A stretch of DNA of 64,000 nt from Permianibacter fluminis (GCF_013179735.1 NZ_JABMEG010000001.1:1426001-1490000), one strand, 5' to 3'. Counted from the first letter of the stretch, positions 37,865 to 49,785 are shown. Notes: a model not told the origin generated them from the letters alone. A program made the numbers and translations.

Positions 37865-39490
37865 TTAGTTGAACTTCAGCGTCCACGAGTTGATGTAGCC
37901 GGTGTCGGCCGACGCACGGTCGGCGGCACGCAGTTTCCAGCTGCCGTTTTTCTGTTCGGCACTGGCGCCGCTGACCGTGAAGGTTTTCACGATGTTGTCG
38001 GCGCTGCCGCCGCTGCGGTTTTGCAGGTTGTAAACGCTGCCATCTGGCGCGATCAGGTCGACGATCAAATCACCGATGTACGGGTGCACAATATTCACGT
38101 CAACCGTGACAGTGCCGGCGGTGCCGGATGTCGGCACGCTGATCGGGCTTTGAATGCCAGTCGCGTTGTTGTCCGGAATGTTGTAGTCGGCGGTGTTGCT
38201 GTAGCTTTCGCTCGGCGGCGGTGTGCCGCCACGGAATGCCGCAACGGTCGCAGCGGTAGCGTTCAACACGCGGACGTTATCCGATTGCGAAGCTGTGCCC
38301 ATCGCTTGGCCATCGCTGTAAGTCTTGTTCGGATTCGACCAGTAGTTGATCCGGGTGCAAGACGGCGAGCAGTTGTAGGCCATCACGGTGCGCCAGGCTT
38401 TGTTCGGCGCCTGATAACCATGACCGTAGGCATACGGGGTGGTGGTCGGATCGTTCGCTGGATCGTGGCGGGCACCTTGCAGGTGACCGATTTCGTGCGC
38501 GAACGAGTAGTAACCGGTGGCGCAATCGTAGTGCACGACAGCAAACGCGGTCGACTCGGTGGCGCCAATGGCCTTGGCAATACCGCAGGCTTCGCTGTTA
38601 TTCAGAATCAGCACGCCGACGTCAGCGGCGACGCTGTCCCGCTGCGAGTGAATGCTGTCCATGTAGCCGTCGGTCTTGCCAGCATAGCGATCACGATCGG
38701 TGGTGATGCTGGTCGATTCGGTGTAGGTCACCTGCGACTTGGCGGCCAATTCAAAGGTGATGTTGATGCCGGAATTGACATAGCCCTGGTTCGATTCGGC
38801 AACTGCCAGATCGATCATGCTGCTGATGTCGGTGACCGCAGCGGCAGCGCCCTGGGTGTAGTTGACCAGCAGGCGGATAGTGCTGTTGGCCAGCGCCACG
38901 GCATTGGTGGTAATGCCTTTGTTCATTTGGCTACGCTGGGCATTGAACTGGCGCTGGGCGCTATCGAAAATCGAGCGGTACTCGCCCTCCGGGTGATCCG
39001 GCGGCAATTGGCTTTCATCGATCTTGGTAACGACGTGATCGCCATTGCTGAGCGGACGAATGCTGTACAGCTTGCCGTTCAGGCGAACGTTGCCCGTCAC
39101 CAGACCATTGCGCTGAACCAGAATGGCTTGGTCGCCATTGCTGACCGCGCCGTTTTTCTTGCTGGCAAGCGTTTGAACATCGCCAATCCAGACGTCGCCG
39201 CCATCATTGGTGCGGTAGCTCTTTTTCAGCTTGGCATTGGCCTCGGCGCCAGCCATCAGATTCAAGTGCAGCTCGGCACTCTTCATCAGGCTCGGATTGG
39301 CGCGCAGGCCTTCTGCCATTGCTTCGACTTTGCGGTCGGAGCGGAGCCGGCTGAGTTGCGCCATGTCAGTAGCGCTGGCTGCTTTGAAATTGTTTTGCGT
39401 GCTGATGAACAAGTCATCGGCGGCATACAGCGAGCCAGCCGACAACAGACTGCCGGTCAGCGCGAGGCTGAGCAGGGAGTAACGTTTCAT
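37865..39490 (-). CDS. Secreted metzincin zinc protease with C-terminal P-domain
   Basis: The 541-residue product starts MKRYSLLSLALTGSL with a signal peptide ending near SLYAA. A reprolysin-like peptidase domain carries the zinc site HEIGHLQGARHD near residue 332 (HExxHxxGxxHD) and the Met-turn in TVMAYNCSP. The last 110 residues form a proprotein-convertase P-domain (TADYNIPDNNATGIQSPI..., IVDLIAPDGS, W-LRAADRASADTGYINSWTL), common in secreted proteases of marine gammaproteobacteria and usually cut or used for substrate binding. GAGG lies eight bases before the ATG. It is expected outside the cell, perhaps via type II secretion. Confidence 0.9.
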   Translation of the reverse strand: MKRYSLLSLALTGSLLSAGSLYAADDLFISTQNNFKAASATDMAQLSRLRSDRKVEAMAEGLRANPSLMKSAELHLNLMAGAEANAKLKKSYRTNDGGDVWIGDVQTLASKKNGAVSNGDQAILVQRNGLVTGNVRLNGKLYSIRPLSNGDHVVTKIDESQLPPDHPEGEYRSIFDSAQRQFNAQRSQMNKGITTNAVALANSTIRLLVNYTQGAAAAVTDISSMIDLAVAESNQGYVNSGINITFELAAKSQVTYTESTSITTDRDRYAGKTDGYMDSIHSQRDSVAADVGVLILNNSEACGIAKAIGATESTAFAVVHYDCATGYYSFAHEIGHLQGARHDPANDPTTTPYAYGHGYQAPNKAWRTVMAYNCSPSCTRINYWSNPNKTYSDGQAMGTASQSDNVRVLNATAATVAAFRGGTPPPSESYSNTADYNIPDNNATGIQSPISVPTSGTAGTVTVDVNIVHPYIGDLIVDLIAPDGSVYNLQNRSGGSADNIVKTFTVSGASAEQKNGSWKLRAADRASADTGYINSWTLKFN

Positions 39491-39737
39491 GGGGACCTCA
39501 GTGATTTTGTTTTTGCTGTGATCTGCGTTGCGGCAGATTCCTCCGGTGTGGCTGCAGACGGCCCAGCTTGCAGCGACGCCGTTTGATATCACTGTTGATT
39601 ATGTCGAGGCAATCCTTACCCGGCATGAATCCGCAGCAATCAGCAAAAATCGTCTGGCTTGTATCGGCGTGCGATCGAACTGTATCGAAAGGTATCGTGA
39701 GGCCTGCATTTGTAGCTGGCGTGCTACGTTTCTCCGG

Positions 39738-39774
39738 CAATAAAAAAACGCGACGAAGCGCGTTTTTTTATTGC
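39738..39774. terminator. Rho-independent terminator beside tolC
   Basis: AATAAAAAAACGCG and CGCGTTTTTTTATT form a long symmetric hairpin around ACGAAG. It lies just after the tolC stop codon (tolC reads leftward) and before the region upstream of the protease gene. Confidence 0.88.
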
Positions 39775-39794
39775 CGATGCGGCGAGCCTGTAGC

Positions 39795-41159
39795 TCACTC
39801 CAGCCAGCTGTTAACCTTGACCAGATCGTCTTCGACCAGGGTGCCGGCCGCGGCTTTCAATCGCAACACGTTCAAGGCGTAATCGTAACGGGCGCGCCAC
39901 AGGTTGCGTTTGGCCTGGTACAGGTTTGAAGTGGCTTGCAGCACATCGACAATGGTGCGGGTGCCGACTTCGAAACCAGCCTGCGTGGCTTCCAGCGCGC
40001 TCTGTGCGGAAATTTCCGCTTGAGTCAGCGCTTTCACCGAACTGATTGCCGCTTGCAGGCCGAGGTAGGCACTGCGGGCATCACGCACGGTCTGGCGATG
40101 CTGCTTTTCCATGTCCTGCGCGGCCACGACATAATTGGCTGACGCCTGATCGGTCGAGGCGCTGGTGCGGAAGCCGGAAAAAATCGGCACCGACAAGGTC
40201 ACTCCGATGGACTTGGTTTCGTTCGAATTGTCGAACGGGCTGGTGGTGTCGGTCAGCAGCGCGGTTCTGTCGCCATCGCTATCGGTATCGGTGTACGACG
40301 CAGACAAATCTAGGGTCGGGTAATGACCTGCCCGCTGCCGTTTGACTTCGTCGTGGGCGACTTCAGCGGCGAGCCGCTGGGCCTTCAGGCTCAGGTTGCT
40401 TTCCTGGGCAACCTTGACCCAGTCGTCAGCGCTGGCCGGATCCGGTGAGGTCAACGGCAAATCTGTCTTCAAACGATTGATGGATGCGTAGTAGGCGCTG
40501 GTGATCTGACGCAGCGACTCATTGGCGTTGTCGAGCGTATTCTGCGCTGAGATCATATTGGCTTGCGCTTGATCGTAGCGGGCCTGGGCTTCATGGACGT
40601 CGGTAATGGCAATCAGGCCGACATTGAACCGCTGTTTGGTCTGCTCCAGTTGCTTGCCGATCGACTCCAGCTCGGATTGGGCCAGCTGAACGCCGTCTTG
40701 TGCTGACAGCACATTGAAGTAGGCTTCTGCCGAGCGGACGACCAGTCCCTGCAGCTCCGCTTTGAAGGCCAATTCTGCTTGCGTGGAGCGTTTCTCCGCT
40801 TGTGACAAGCCAACCCAACTGTCGTGGTGATAGAGCTGCTGATCCAGCCGCAGGCTGACGACGTCACGATTGGTGTCGCTGTCATCGTCGTTCGGCGAAA
40901 TGGGCGAGCTTTCTGTGCGGCTGTCGATTTTGCTCTTCGATACCGTGCCGCTGATTTGTGGCAATAGCACCGAGCGGGCAATCGTCACGCCTTCTTTGGC
41001 GGCATTGGCCCGTGCTTCTGAGGCCAAAAACTGAGGGTCGTTCTGCAGCGCAGCGCGATAGACATCAATCAGGTTTTCGGCATGACCGGCACTGCTGATC
41101 AGCAGTGCCACGGTGGCAGCGACCGGGGTCAGGGTTTGGCTAAGCGTGCGCTTGAACAT
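39795..41159 (-). CDS. tolC: TolC-family outer-membrane efflux channel
   Basis: TolC is the trimeric outer-membrane channel for type I secretion and multidrug efflux. The 454-residue product has a signal peptide (cleavage near SAGHA), then the opening ENLIDVYRAALQNDPQFLAS typical of the family, and the two internal OEP repeats of long helices and strands. A truncated C terminus compared with E. coli TolC is normal for Pseudomonas-type members. GAAGGAAG precedes the ATG at 41159. No pump or fusion-protein genes adjoin, so it may serve several systems. Confidence 0.93.
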   Translation of the reverse strand: MFKRTLSQTLTPVAATVALLISSAGHAENLIDVYRAALQNDPQFLASEARANAAKEGVTIARSVLLPQISGTVSKSKIDSRTESSPISPNDDDSDTNRDVVSLRLDQQLYHHDSWVGLSQAEKRSTQAELAFKAELQGLVVRSAEAYFNVLSAQDGVQLAQSELESIGKQLEQTKQRFNVGLIAITDVHEAQARYDQAQANMISAQNTLDNANESLRQITSAYYASINRLKTDLPLTSPDPASADDWVKVAQESNLSLKAQRLAAEVAHDEVKRQRAGHYPTLDLSASYTDTDSDGDRTALLTDTTSPFDNSNETKSIGVTLSVPIFSGFRTSASTDQASANYVVAAQDMEKQHRQTVRDARSAYLGLQAAISSVKALTQAEISAQSALEATQAGFEVGTRTIVDVLQATSNLYQAKRNLWRARYDYALNVLRLKAAAGTLVEDDLVKVNSWLE

Positions 41160-41385
41160 CAGTAGCTTCCTTCTCAATGCAACTTTCAATCAACGGTCGA
41201 ACGGTTTGCGGGCGCAAGGGTCGGCTGACCCAGTAAGCGTTGACGCAAACCGCGCGGAAATCGTTTGCTGACATGTGAAAGCTTGGGCCTGACTGTCAAT
41301 ACAACAGCGGCCAAATGAAACGCGATGAAGCGGCGCCGGTCCGGACCGAACCGGCGCCCGGCGAGCGCCGCTCAATCAGAGACAA

Positions 41386-42042
41386 TCAAAACCGGAACTG
41401 CGGGCTTTGCGGCGCATTGATCAACCGCGCAACCACCGTTTCAAACAAGCTTTCTTCATTCCAGCTTTGCTCACCGGTGCGGGTGATGAGCTTGGCGGTC
41501 ATGGCCGGCAGGTCGCCTTCGATGCAGAACAGCCGGCCGCCGATTTTCAGGCTGCGCTTGAAGCTGTCCGGCACTTTGACCAACGAACCGGTAATCGCAA
41601 TCACGTCATACGGACCGTAGTGGTCCCAGCCAGCCGAGGCATCGCCTACTTCCAGCGTCACCTTGCTGCCCAGATTCAAGCTGTTCAGCTTGGTCTGGGC
41701 GCTGGTCACGAATTCCGGAATGATGTCGACGCTGTACACCTGGCGGGCAGAGCTCGCCAGCAGCGCGGTGACATAGCCGCTACCGGTGCCGACTTCCAGT
41801 GCGGTATCGCCCGCCTGAACATTCAGGGCCTGCAACAACCGACCCTCTTCCCGCGGCGGCATCATGTCCTGACCATGGCCAAGCGGGATGCGGACGTCGG
41901 CAAATGCCAACGAAGCGTACTCGCCGGGCACAAACTGTTCGCGCGGCAAACTGGCCATCAGGTCAAGGACACGGCCGTCGAGCACATCCCAAGGACGCAC
42001 TTGTTGCTCGACCATGTTGAAGCGGGCTTTTTCAATGTTCAT
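41386..42042 (-). CDS. PCMT-family (protein-L-isoaspartate O-methyltransferase-like) protein
   Basis: The 218-residue product has the PCMT fold: MVEQQVRPWDVLDGRVLD, PREQFVP, and the SAM-binding motif LEVGTGSGYVTALLA. It belongs to the subgroup found next to tolC in gammaproteobacteria, distinct from the pcm gene near surE-rpoS, so isoaspartate repair is inferred from fold only. The active-site Ser/Thr region PLGHGQDMMPPRE is altered compared with canonical Pcm. The ATG at 42042 is chosen by homology to the usual N terminus; no strong ribosome site is seen. It is divergent from thiC. Confidence 0.85.
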   Translation of the reverse strand: MNIEKARFNMVEQQVRPWDVLDGRVLDLMASLPREQFVPGEYASLAFADVRIPLGHGQDMMPPREEGRLLQALNVQAGDTALEVGTGSGYVTALLASSARQVYSVDIIPEFVTSAQTKLNSLNLGSKVTLEVGDASAGWDHYGPYDVIAITGSLVKVPDSFKRSLKIGGRLFCIEGDLPAMTAKLITRTGEQSWNEESLFETVVARLINAPQSPQFRF

Positions 42043-44284
<2,242 letters not shown>

Positions 44285-44309
44285 GGCTGCAGTCGGGTCA
44301 TCAACAACA

Positions 44310-44337
44310 GGGCAGGTCAACCAACCTGCCCTTTTTG
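44310..44337 (+). terminator. Rho-independent terminator after thiC
   Basis: GGGCAGGT and ACCTGCCC pair with a short CAACCA-type loop and are followed by TTTTTG. It lies 25 bases after the thiC stop. Confidence 0.88.
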
Positions 44338-44379
44338 CTGGTCGCAGCCGCTTGACCCTGGCAGTCAGCGGGGCCCGTT

Positions 44380-44416
44380 AGCAAAACCAGTCAGCAAAAC
44401 CAGTCAACAAAACGAG
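44380..44416. repeat. Short 13-base tandem repeat before nudF
   Basis: AGCAAAACCAGTC occurs twice in a row (44380-44392, 44393-44405), followed by a decayed third copy, AACAAAACGAG. It lies in the leader just before the nudF ribosome site. Confidence 0.7.
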
Positions 44417-44430
44417 AGACAGCGGCCACC

Positions 44431-45027
44431 ATGAAACCGCAATTCGGCAAAGACGATGTGGAAATCCTGAGTCAGGAAGATTTGTACAAAAACTACTTTC
44501 GGGTCGAAAAAGTGGTGTTCCGGCATCAGCGCTTTGCCGGTGGCGTCAGCGAGCCGGTGACGCGGGAAGTGTTCATGACCCGCGGTGCCGTGTCGGTGCT
44601 GCTGTACGACCCGGCGCTCGATGCGCTGGTGTTTGTTGAACAGTTCCGCATAGGCGCGCTGGCCAGCCAACGCTCACCTTGGCAGCTGGAAATGGTCGCC
44701 GGCATGTTGGACAAGGCGCTGCCACCGGCAGAAATTGCCCGGCGTGAAGCCATGGAGGAGGCCGGCTGCCGGGTTGAAGATCTGCATTTCGTTGGCCGCT
44801 TTTTCACCACCCCCGGCTGCTGCAATGAACTGTTCCATGTCTATGCAGCCAAAGTCGATGCCTCCGGTCTGGCTGCGCATGGCGGTTTGCCAGAGGAGCA
44901 CGAGGATATCCGCATTCACGTGGTACCTCGGCAAACGGCGTTCGACTGGCTCGACGCCGGTCATATCGAAAATGCCATGACGGTGTTGGCGCTGCAGTGG
45001 CTGCGCATCCACGGCACCGATTGGTAA
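44431..45027 (+). CDS. nudF: ADP-ribose pyrophosphatase NudF
   Basis: NudF hydrolyses ADP-ribose to AMP and ribose 5-phosphate. The 198-residue Nudix protein contains the Nudix box GMLDKALPPAEIARREAMEEAG with its REAxEEAG core, and the upstream DPALDALVFVEQFRIGA typical of the NudF subfamily. It heads the nudF-yqiB-cpdA order known in E. coli and Pseudomonas. Confidence 0.93.
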   Translation: MKPQFGKDDVEILSQEDLYKNYFRVEKVVFRHQRFAGGVSEPVTREVFMTRGAVSVLLYDPALDALVFVEQFRIGALASQRSPWQLEMVAGMLDKALPPAEIARREAMEEAGCRVEDLHFVGRFFTTPGCCNELFHVYAAKVDASGLAAHGGLPEEHEDIRIHVVPRQTAFDWLDAGHIENAMTVLALQWLRIHGTDW

Positions 45028-45110
45028 CACGCTCATCGACGGTACGCCGGTAGCATTCGGTAACGCTGCGCTGGTTAGCAATCGCTGCCTTTTCGCGCTA
45101 AGGTTGTGGC

Positions 45111-45614
45111 ATGAACGCTGTGTTGTTTCGAGCCAAACAACAGCCGCGCCGTTACGTACCGGATCTCGACCGGTTACTGGCCGGCTGTGAACGCAATTAC
45201 CAGACGCTGACTGCGCTAGTGGCCGTCGGCGATGTCGGTGGCCGCGCCGGTGGCAAGCGTGCACTGGAACTGGCGACGCTGGACGAAGACCGCTACACCA
45301 CCACCCTGAAGGTTCAGGAGTTCGATTCGGTCGCTTTGGGCAGTGCTTCACAGTGGGGCGTCGGCGCCCGACGCATGATTGTGCGTTTGTACCATGATGC
45401 CCGTTTGGCGGAGGTGCTACAGTGGCACAACCGACGAGTGATGCAGGGTAGTTATCCTTACCCGAACGCACAGATGGCGCAGCGCGACGAAAAACAGCGA
45501 GTGACTGACTTCCTGACCGAATGGCTGGCGTCCTGCCAGCGTCGGCGCGTGCCTGTCCATTGTGTTCGGCTTACTTCTGTACGCGCACCCGTGGTGCGCA
45601 CCGGAGCCTCCTGA
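45111..45614 (+). CDS. yqiB: DUF1249 (YqiB) family protein
   Basis: The 167-residue protein matches YqiB/DUF1249 by the opening RYVPDLDRLLAGCERNYQTL and the segment ARRMIVRLYHDARLAEVLQWHNRR. Function is unknown. It ends at the base before the cpdA start, so translational coupling is likely. The C-terminal 30 residues are longer and more basic than in E. coli. Confidence 0.85.
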   Translation: MNAVLFRAKQQPRRYVPDLDRLLAGCERNYQTLTALVAVGDVGGRAGGKRALELATLDEDRYTTTLKVQEFDSVALGSASQWGVGARRMIVRLYHDARLAEVLQWHNRRVMQGSYPYPNAQMAQRDEKQRVTDFLTEWLASCQRRRVPVHCVRLTSVRAPVVRTGAS

Positions 45615-46448
45615 ATGCGACATGGAACTGTCCCTGTTCATCGGCTTGCGGCTCGCCAGAATGGCGTGGTCGAGCTGGTCCAAATCACCGACTGTCACCT
45701 GTTCAAGGATGACAGTGGCAAGCTGCTGGGATTGCAAACCGTCCACTCGCTGAATGCGGTGCTCGACGATGTCGCGACCCTGCCGCCGCAGGACTTGTTG
45801 CTGGCGACCGGCGATCTGTCCCAGGACGGCACGCCCGAGTCTTACCGGCGCCTGCGCGAAGGCGTCAACCGCTTCGCCATGCCGGCATTCTGGATCCCTG
45901 GCAATCACGATGAACCGACCCTGATGGCGACCGAACTGACCGGCGGCAATTGGTCGGCAGCCAAGCGCATCCTGGTTGGCAACTGGCAGATCATTCTGCT
46001 CGACTCGATGGTGCCGCGCCGGGTTTACGGCAAGCTGAAAGACGAGCAACTGGCATTGGTCGAACAGTCATTGCAGGAATTTCCGCAGCACCATGCGCTG
46101 GTTGTGCTGCACCATCATCCGGTGCCGGTCGACTGCTTCTGGCTCGACACCATTGGTCTGAACAATCCCGAGCCCTTGCTGGCCATGCTGCGGGCGCACA
46201 ACGCCAAGTCGGTGGTGCTGTGGGGCCATATCCATCAGGCCTTTGACCAAGAGCAGGACGGCATCCGGCTGCTGGCGACGCCCTCGACCTGCGTTCAGTT
46301 CAAACCGCATTCGGAGGATTTCCAGGCCGATACCGAAAGCCCGGGTTATCGCCTGCTGCGTCTGCACGACGACGGCCGCATCGAGACCAGCGTGCGCCGA
46401 ATTGACCACATGGAATTTACGGTTGATTACACGGTGAAGGGCTACTGA
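45615..46448 (+). CDS. cpdA: 3',5'-cyclic-AMP phosphodiesterase CpdA
   Basis: CpdA hydrolyses cAMP and so tempers Crp activity. The 277-residue calcineurin-type metallophosphatase shows all metal motifs: ITDCHL (D-x-H), GDLSQDG, GNHDE, LHHHP and GHIHQ. In the E. coli and Pseudomonas order yqiA and parE come next; here they are replaced by a chemoreceptor gene. Confidence 0.93.
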   Translation: MRHGTVPVHRLAARQNGVVELVQITDCHLFKDDSGKLLGLQTVHSLNAVLDDVATLPPQDLLLATGDLSQDGTPESYRRLREGVNRFAMPAFWIPGNHDEPTLMATELTGGNWSAAKRILVGNWQIILLDSMVPRRVYGKLKDEQLALVEQSLQEFPQHHALVVLHHHPVPVDCFWLDTIGLNNPEPLLAMLRAHNAKSVVLWGHIHQAFDQEQDGIRLLATPSTCVQFKPHSEDFQADTESPGYRLLRLHDDGRIETSVRRIDHMEFTVDYTVKGY

Positions 46449-46598
46449 GCCAACTGCAGCCGTTCTCACACACCCCGCTGCGCGTGACTTGGCGCCTTGC
46501 CGCGCTAGCTTTGCTTCTCCTGTCCAGATGCCCGCGGTAGCGGGCAAATTCCGCACGCTTTCCTATACTCCCTGAGGTTTGGCACAGGGAGTTTCACC

Positions 46599-48209
46599 AT
46601 GTTCGGATTTCGCGATTGGCCTTTCCGCCGCAAATTGCTGGTGCCGATTATCGTGTTGGCCGCCATGCTGGCCATCATGATGTGGGTCGGCATGGGCGCG
46701 ACCAACCGTATCGGTGGCCTGGCCAATGATATTTCCGGCCGCTTGCTGCCCAGCGTCAATCTGGTGCTGGAAGCGGATCGCGATCTGTATCAGGCGCTGG
46801 TTGCCGAGCGCGCACTGACCGCCGGGCTCGGTGATGCCAACAAGCAACGCAGCGATCACAGCGAAAATTTGCAGCAGGCGACTGATCGGATCCACAAGGC
46901 GGCCGCCCTGCATCCGGACAGCAAAGAGATTCAGGCCGAGCTGCGCAGTTTCGAGCAGAATTTTGCCACCTGGAAGCAGAGCTCGTCGGCGCTGATGAAT
47001 GGCGGTGCCGACAGTGTGGCGATAGAACAGGCTGCCGGCCAGTTTCAGAGTACCCGCGATACCATTGATCGGATGGGCGATCTGATCATGAAAGCGGCGA
47101 CCGCCGCTGATGAAGAAGTCGCCAGCACCCGCAGCAGCAGCGCCACGCTGCAAATCATTCTGTTGTTGATCGGTCTGGCCGTCTGCGCTCTGCTGGCTTG
47201 GATTTTCCCGCCCATGATCGTCGGGCCGTTGGCAACGCTGCTGAGTCGTATCGAAGACATTTCGCACGGCGATGGCGATCTGACCCAGCGGCTGGACGTG
47301 CAAAGCGAAGATGAGCTCGGCAAAGTCGCGGCGGCGTTCAACCAGTTTGTCGCCAAGTTGCAGCAGACCTTGCAGCGCTTGATCGGCCACGCCAATGAAG
47401 TCAGTGACGCCGCCGGTCAGTTGTCCGGCATCACCAAACGCGCGGACAACCTGATTGGCGATCAACGCAGCGCAACCGAACAGGTGGCCACAGCGGTGCA
47501 CGAAATGTCGAGCACGGTGCAGGCCATTGCCCAAACCACCTCATCGGCCGCGCAAGCTGCGCACAGTGCCGATGCAGATGCCAAAGATGGCCGCACAGTG
47601 GTGGGCCAGAGCGTAAAAGCCATTGAGGATTTGGCCAGCGATGTCGGCAATGCCTCGGAAACCATCCACAAGCTGGAATTGGAAACCGCCAACATCGGCA
47701 AAGTGCTCGATGTCATTCAGGGCATCGCCGAGCAAACCAATCTGCTGGCGCTGAATGCAGCGATTGAAGCGGCGCGTGCCGGTGAGCAGGGCCGCGGGTT
47801 TGCCGTGGTGGCCGATGAGGTGCGGACGCTGGCGGCACGCACCCAGCAAAGCACACTGGAAATCCAATCAATGATCCAGAGTCTGCAAGGCGGTGCCCGC
47901 AATGCCGTCAGCATCATGGAGCGTGGTCGCAGCAAGGCCGATACCAGTGTCGAGCGCGCCAAGGCTGCCGAAACGTCGCTCAGCAAGATTACCGAATCGG
48001 TTTTGAAACTGACCGACATGAACACCCAGATCGCCACGGCCGCAGAAGAGCAAACGGCGGTGACCGATGACATCGCGCGCAATGTCGAAGCCATTCGCGG
48101 CATTGCCGGCCACAGCGCGGAAGCGGCACGCGCCAGCGCTGAAACCGGCAACCGGCTGGCGGGTTATGCCGAGGCCCTGCAAAGCGAGGTGGCCCACTTC
48201 CGGGTCTGA
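46599..48209 (+). CDS. Methyl-accepting chemotaxis protein
   Basis: The 536-residue chemoreceptor has a membrane helix near residues 14-33, a short periplasmic helical sensor (about 35-185), a second helix near 187-206, HAMP to about 260, and the signalling domain with the conserved tip [35 protein letters not shown]. There is no C-terminal pentapeptide for CheR. The helical sensor suggests a four-helix-bundle type; the ligand is unknown. No che gene is nearby. A TATACT lies about 30 bases before the start, without a clear -35 or sigma-28 element. Confidence 0.92.
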   Translation: MFGFRDWPFRRKLLVPIIVLAAMLAIMMWVGMGATNRIGGLANDISGRLLPSVNLVLEADRDLYQALVAERALTAGLGDANKQRSDHSENLQQATDRIHKAAALHPDSKEIQAELRSFEQNFATWKQSSSALMNGGADSVAIEQAAGQFQSTRDTIDRMGDLIMKAATAADEEVASTRSSSATLQIILLLIGLAVCALLAWIFPPMIVGPLATLLSRIEDISHGDGDLTQRLDVQSEDELGKVAAAFNQFVAKLQQTLQRLIGHANEVSDAAGQLSGITKRADNLIGDQRSATEQVATAVHEMSSTVQAIAQTTSSAAQAAHSADADAKDGRTVVGQSVKAIEDLASDVGNASETIHKLELETANIGKVLDVIQGIAEQTNLLALNAAIEAARAGEQGRGFAVVADEVRTLAARTQQSTLEIQSMIQSLQGGARNAVSIMERGRSKADTSVERAKAAETSLSKITESVLKLTDMNTQIATAAEEQTAVTDDIARNVEAIRGIAGHSAEAARASAETGNRLAGYAEALQSEVAHFRV

Positions 48210-48215
48210 GCCAGT

Positions 48216-48250
48216 AAAAACAAACGGCGCCAATGGCGCCGTTTGTTTTT
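48216..48250. terminator. Bidirectional Rho-independent terminator
   Basis: AAAACAAACGGCGCC and GGCGCCGTTTGTTTTT pair around AAT. It separates the convergent chemoreceptor and chrR genes. Confidence 0.92.
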
Positions 48251-48270
48251 CCGTTCTTTTTGCCGGCTGA

Positions 48271-48963
48271 TCAATACAACGCGCGAATCAGCGGATTGAA
48301 CCAGCGGCCCACCGGGCCGGTCAGTCGCAGCGGTGCCGACTGCACGGTCAGGCACAGGCAGTCTTCGTTTTGCACTGCGGTCGGCGTGTGCTCAACGCTG
48401 TCATCGACGACCAGAAAATCGCTGCTCTGATACAAGCCGTGTTGATCCGAAAACGAACCATTCAGCACCAGCGTGATTTCGGTGCCGTCGTGGGTGTGCT
48501 GCGGTACTTTGCCACCGGCCCGAATATGATGCAGCGCGATCAGCGTGCCATCCGGCAACTGCTTCAAGGTCGCTTGCCGGACACTGCCGCTGAGCCGGGT
48601 CCATTTGCGCGGCAAGCCATTGGGCAACAGTTTTTGCAGTGGCGCCGGCAGCGCCGAACGGCTCGCTGTCGCTGTCGATCCGGTGTTAATGGCATTGGCG
48701 GCATTGCCGGTAGCGGGCGAGTGCGCGCGGTCGGAACCCGGCTCCAGTCGGCGCAACATTTTTTGCCAGCTGTCGCCGCTCATGGCGCTCGGTGGCAATT
48801 GCTCCAGCAAATTGCCACCGAGCTCATTGAGCGTGCTCAGTTGCAACTGGCAGTGCGGGCAGTTCGACAAATGCGCGGCGGTGGCGAGCGCATGGGCGCT
48901 GGCCATGTGACCACTGGCATAGGCCAGTAACCAGTCCGCGCTCGGGTGATGGCTTGCAGACAT
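48271..48963 (-). CDS. chrR: ChrR-type zinc-binding anti-sigma factor with cupin domain
   Basis: ChrR holds its ECF sigma factor inactive until singlet oxygen or related stress. The 230-residue product has the anti-sigma domain with the zinc ligands H31-x3-C35-x2-C38 (HLSNCPHC) and an upstream histidine pair, then a C-terminal cupin with HTHDGTEITLVLNGSFSD and a further histidine (DDSVEHTP). It starts six bases after the sigma gene stop, so the two are co-translated. The linker of about 60 residues is Ala/Ser/Thr-rich. Confidence 0.9.
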   Translation of the reverse strand: MSASHHPSADWLLAYASGHMASAHALATAAHLSNCPHCQLQLSTLNELGGNLLEQLPPSAMSGDSWQKMLRRLEPGSDRAHSPATGNAANAINTGSTATASRSALPAPLQKLLPNGLPRKWTRLSGSVRQATLKQLPDGTLIALHHIRAGGKVPQHTHDGTEITLVLNGSFSDQHGLYQSSDFLVVDDSVEHTPTAVQNEDCLCLTVQSAPLRLTGPVGRWFNPLIRALY

Positions 48964-48969
48964 ATGTGT

Positions 48970-49644
48970 TTATCCTTGGCCAAAACTGGCGTGCAGCCGC
49001 TGCAGTGCGAGCCGGATACGCGATTTGACCGTGCCCACCGGCACGCCGAGTTCCGTGGCGATTTCCTGATGGGATTTATCTTCGAAGTAAGCTTTCTCAA
49101 TCACTTCGGCTTGAGCCGCCGGCAGTTGCGCCATTGACAGCCGCAACTCGCCACCGCGCAGCAGCAAGTCGGCCTGTTCATCGGTCGGCATGCTGTCGTC
49201 TTCCAGCACCGGCCACAAATCGTCAACGGGCAACAGCTCGGTTGGACCGATGCGCCGGCATTTGGCGTCGATGTAGCGGTTACGGGCGATGGTGAACATC
49301 CAGGTACTGACCCCGGCTTTGCTTTGCTGATAAGTCTCTGCGCGGCGCCAGACCAGCAGCATGGTGTCCTGGGTCAATTCTTCGGCAGAGGCCGGATCGG
49401 CGCCGAGCCGGACAAAGTAGGCCTTGATGCGCGGGCCGAAATACTGGAACAGCGTGCCGAACGACTCGGTGCAGCGCTCGCGGGCGACCCGTTGCAGGCA
49501 GGCGGCGAAGGTGTCGGCCTTACCCTTGTCGACGTTGTTGACCACCATGCGAGGGGCAAACCGGGCAGCGGAAGAAGTGGCCGCATTGTAACCCGGGCGT
49601 GATGCGGCGCCCGGTGCTGAAGTGCGTGAATCGCTGCTTGCCAT
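48970..49644 (-). CDS. rpoE: ECF sigma factor RpoE, ChrR partner (ECF11 type)
   Basis: The 224-residue sigma factor has region 2 (FQYFGPRIKAYFVRLGADPASAEELTQDTMLLVWRRA, FTIARNRYIDAKCRR) and region 4 (LPAAQAEVIEKAYFEDKSHQEIATELGVPVGTVKSRIRLALQRL). With chrR directly downstream this is the ECF11 arrangement known from Rhodobacter, Caulobacter and Vibrio. The start at 49644 is preferred because a fitting promoter ends about 33 bases upstream; starts at 49548 or 49770 are possible. The N-terminal 30 residues are Ser/Ala-rich and not conserved. Confidence 0.9.
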   Translation of the reverse strand: MASSDSRTSAPGAASRPGYNAATSSAARFAPRMVVNNVDKGKADTFAACLQRVARERCTESFGTLFQYFGPRIKAYFVRLGADPASAEELTQDTMLLVWRRAETYQQSKAGVSTWMFTIARNRYIDAKCRRIGPTELLPVDDLWPVLEDDSMPTDEQADLLLRGGELRLSMAQLPAAQAEVIEKAYFEDKSHQEIATELGVPVGTVKSRIRLALQRLHASFGQG

Positions 49645-49677
49645 GTCTCGTGCTCGGCTGGCGGTCTGATGCTCACT

Positions 49678-49705
49678 GTTACGGTCCTGAGGCCCGGCCG
49701 GATCA
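49678..49705 (-). promoter_or_regulatory. Candidate ECF11-type promoter for rpoE-chrR
   Basis: On the minus strand TGATC (49701-49705) and CGTAAC (49678-49683) are separated by 17 bases. This agrees with the TGATC...CGTA pattern reported for RpoE-ChrR sigma factors, and would give autoregulation with a leader of about 27 bases. Confidence 0.65.
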
Positions 49706-49785
49706 GTGCTGTCGAGCGCTGAACTCGGCAAATTGCCGAATCTGTGCCGCCAGTCGGATTTTTCGCGCACTGGCCCCGAGCAAAG

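Noticed and set aside
37844-39586. Open frame of 580 codons on the plus strand
   Set aside because: It is antisense to the metalloprotease, whose HExxHxxGxxHD motif and signal peptide show the true coding strand.
46530-46545. GCCCGC-GGTA-GCGGGC stem after cpdA considered as a terminator
   Set aside because: The stem has six pairs and is followed by AAATTCC with no T-tract.
46575-46595. TTGGCAC in the chemoreceptor leader considered as a sigma-54 promoter
   Set aside because: The GC half-site is not met at the right spacing and it lies too close to the start codon for a leader with its ribosome site.
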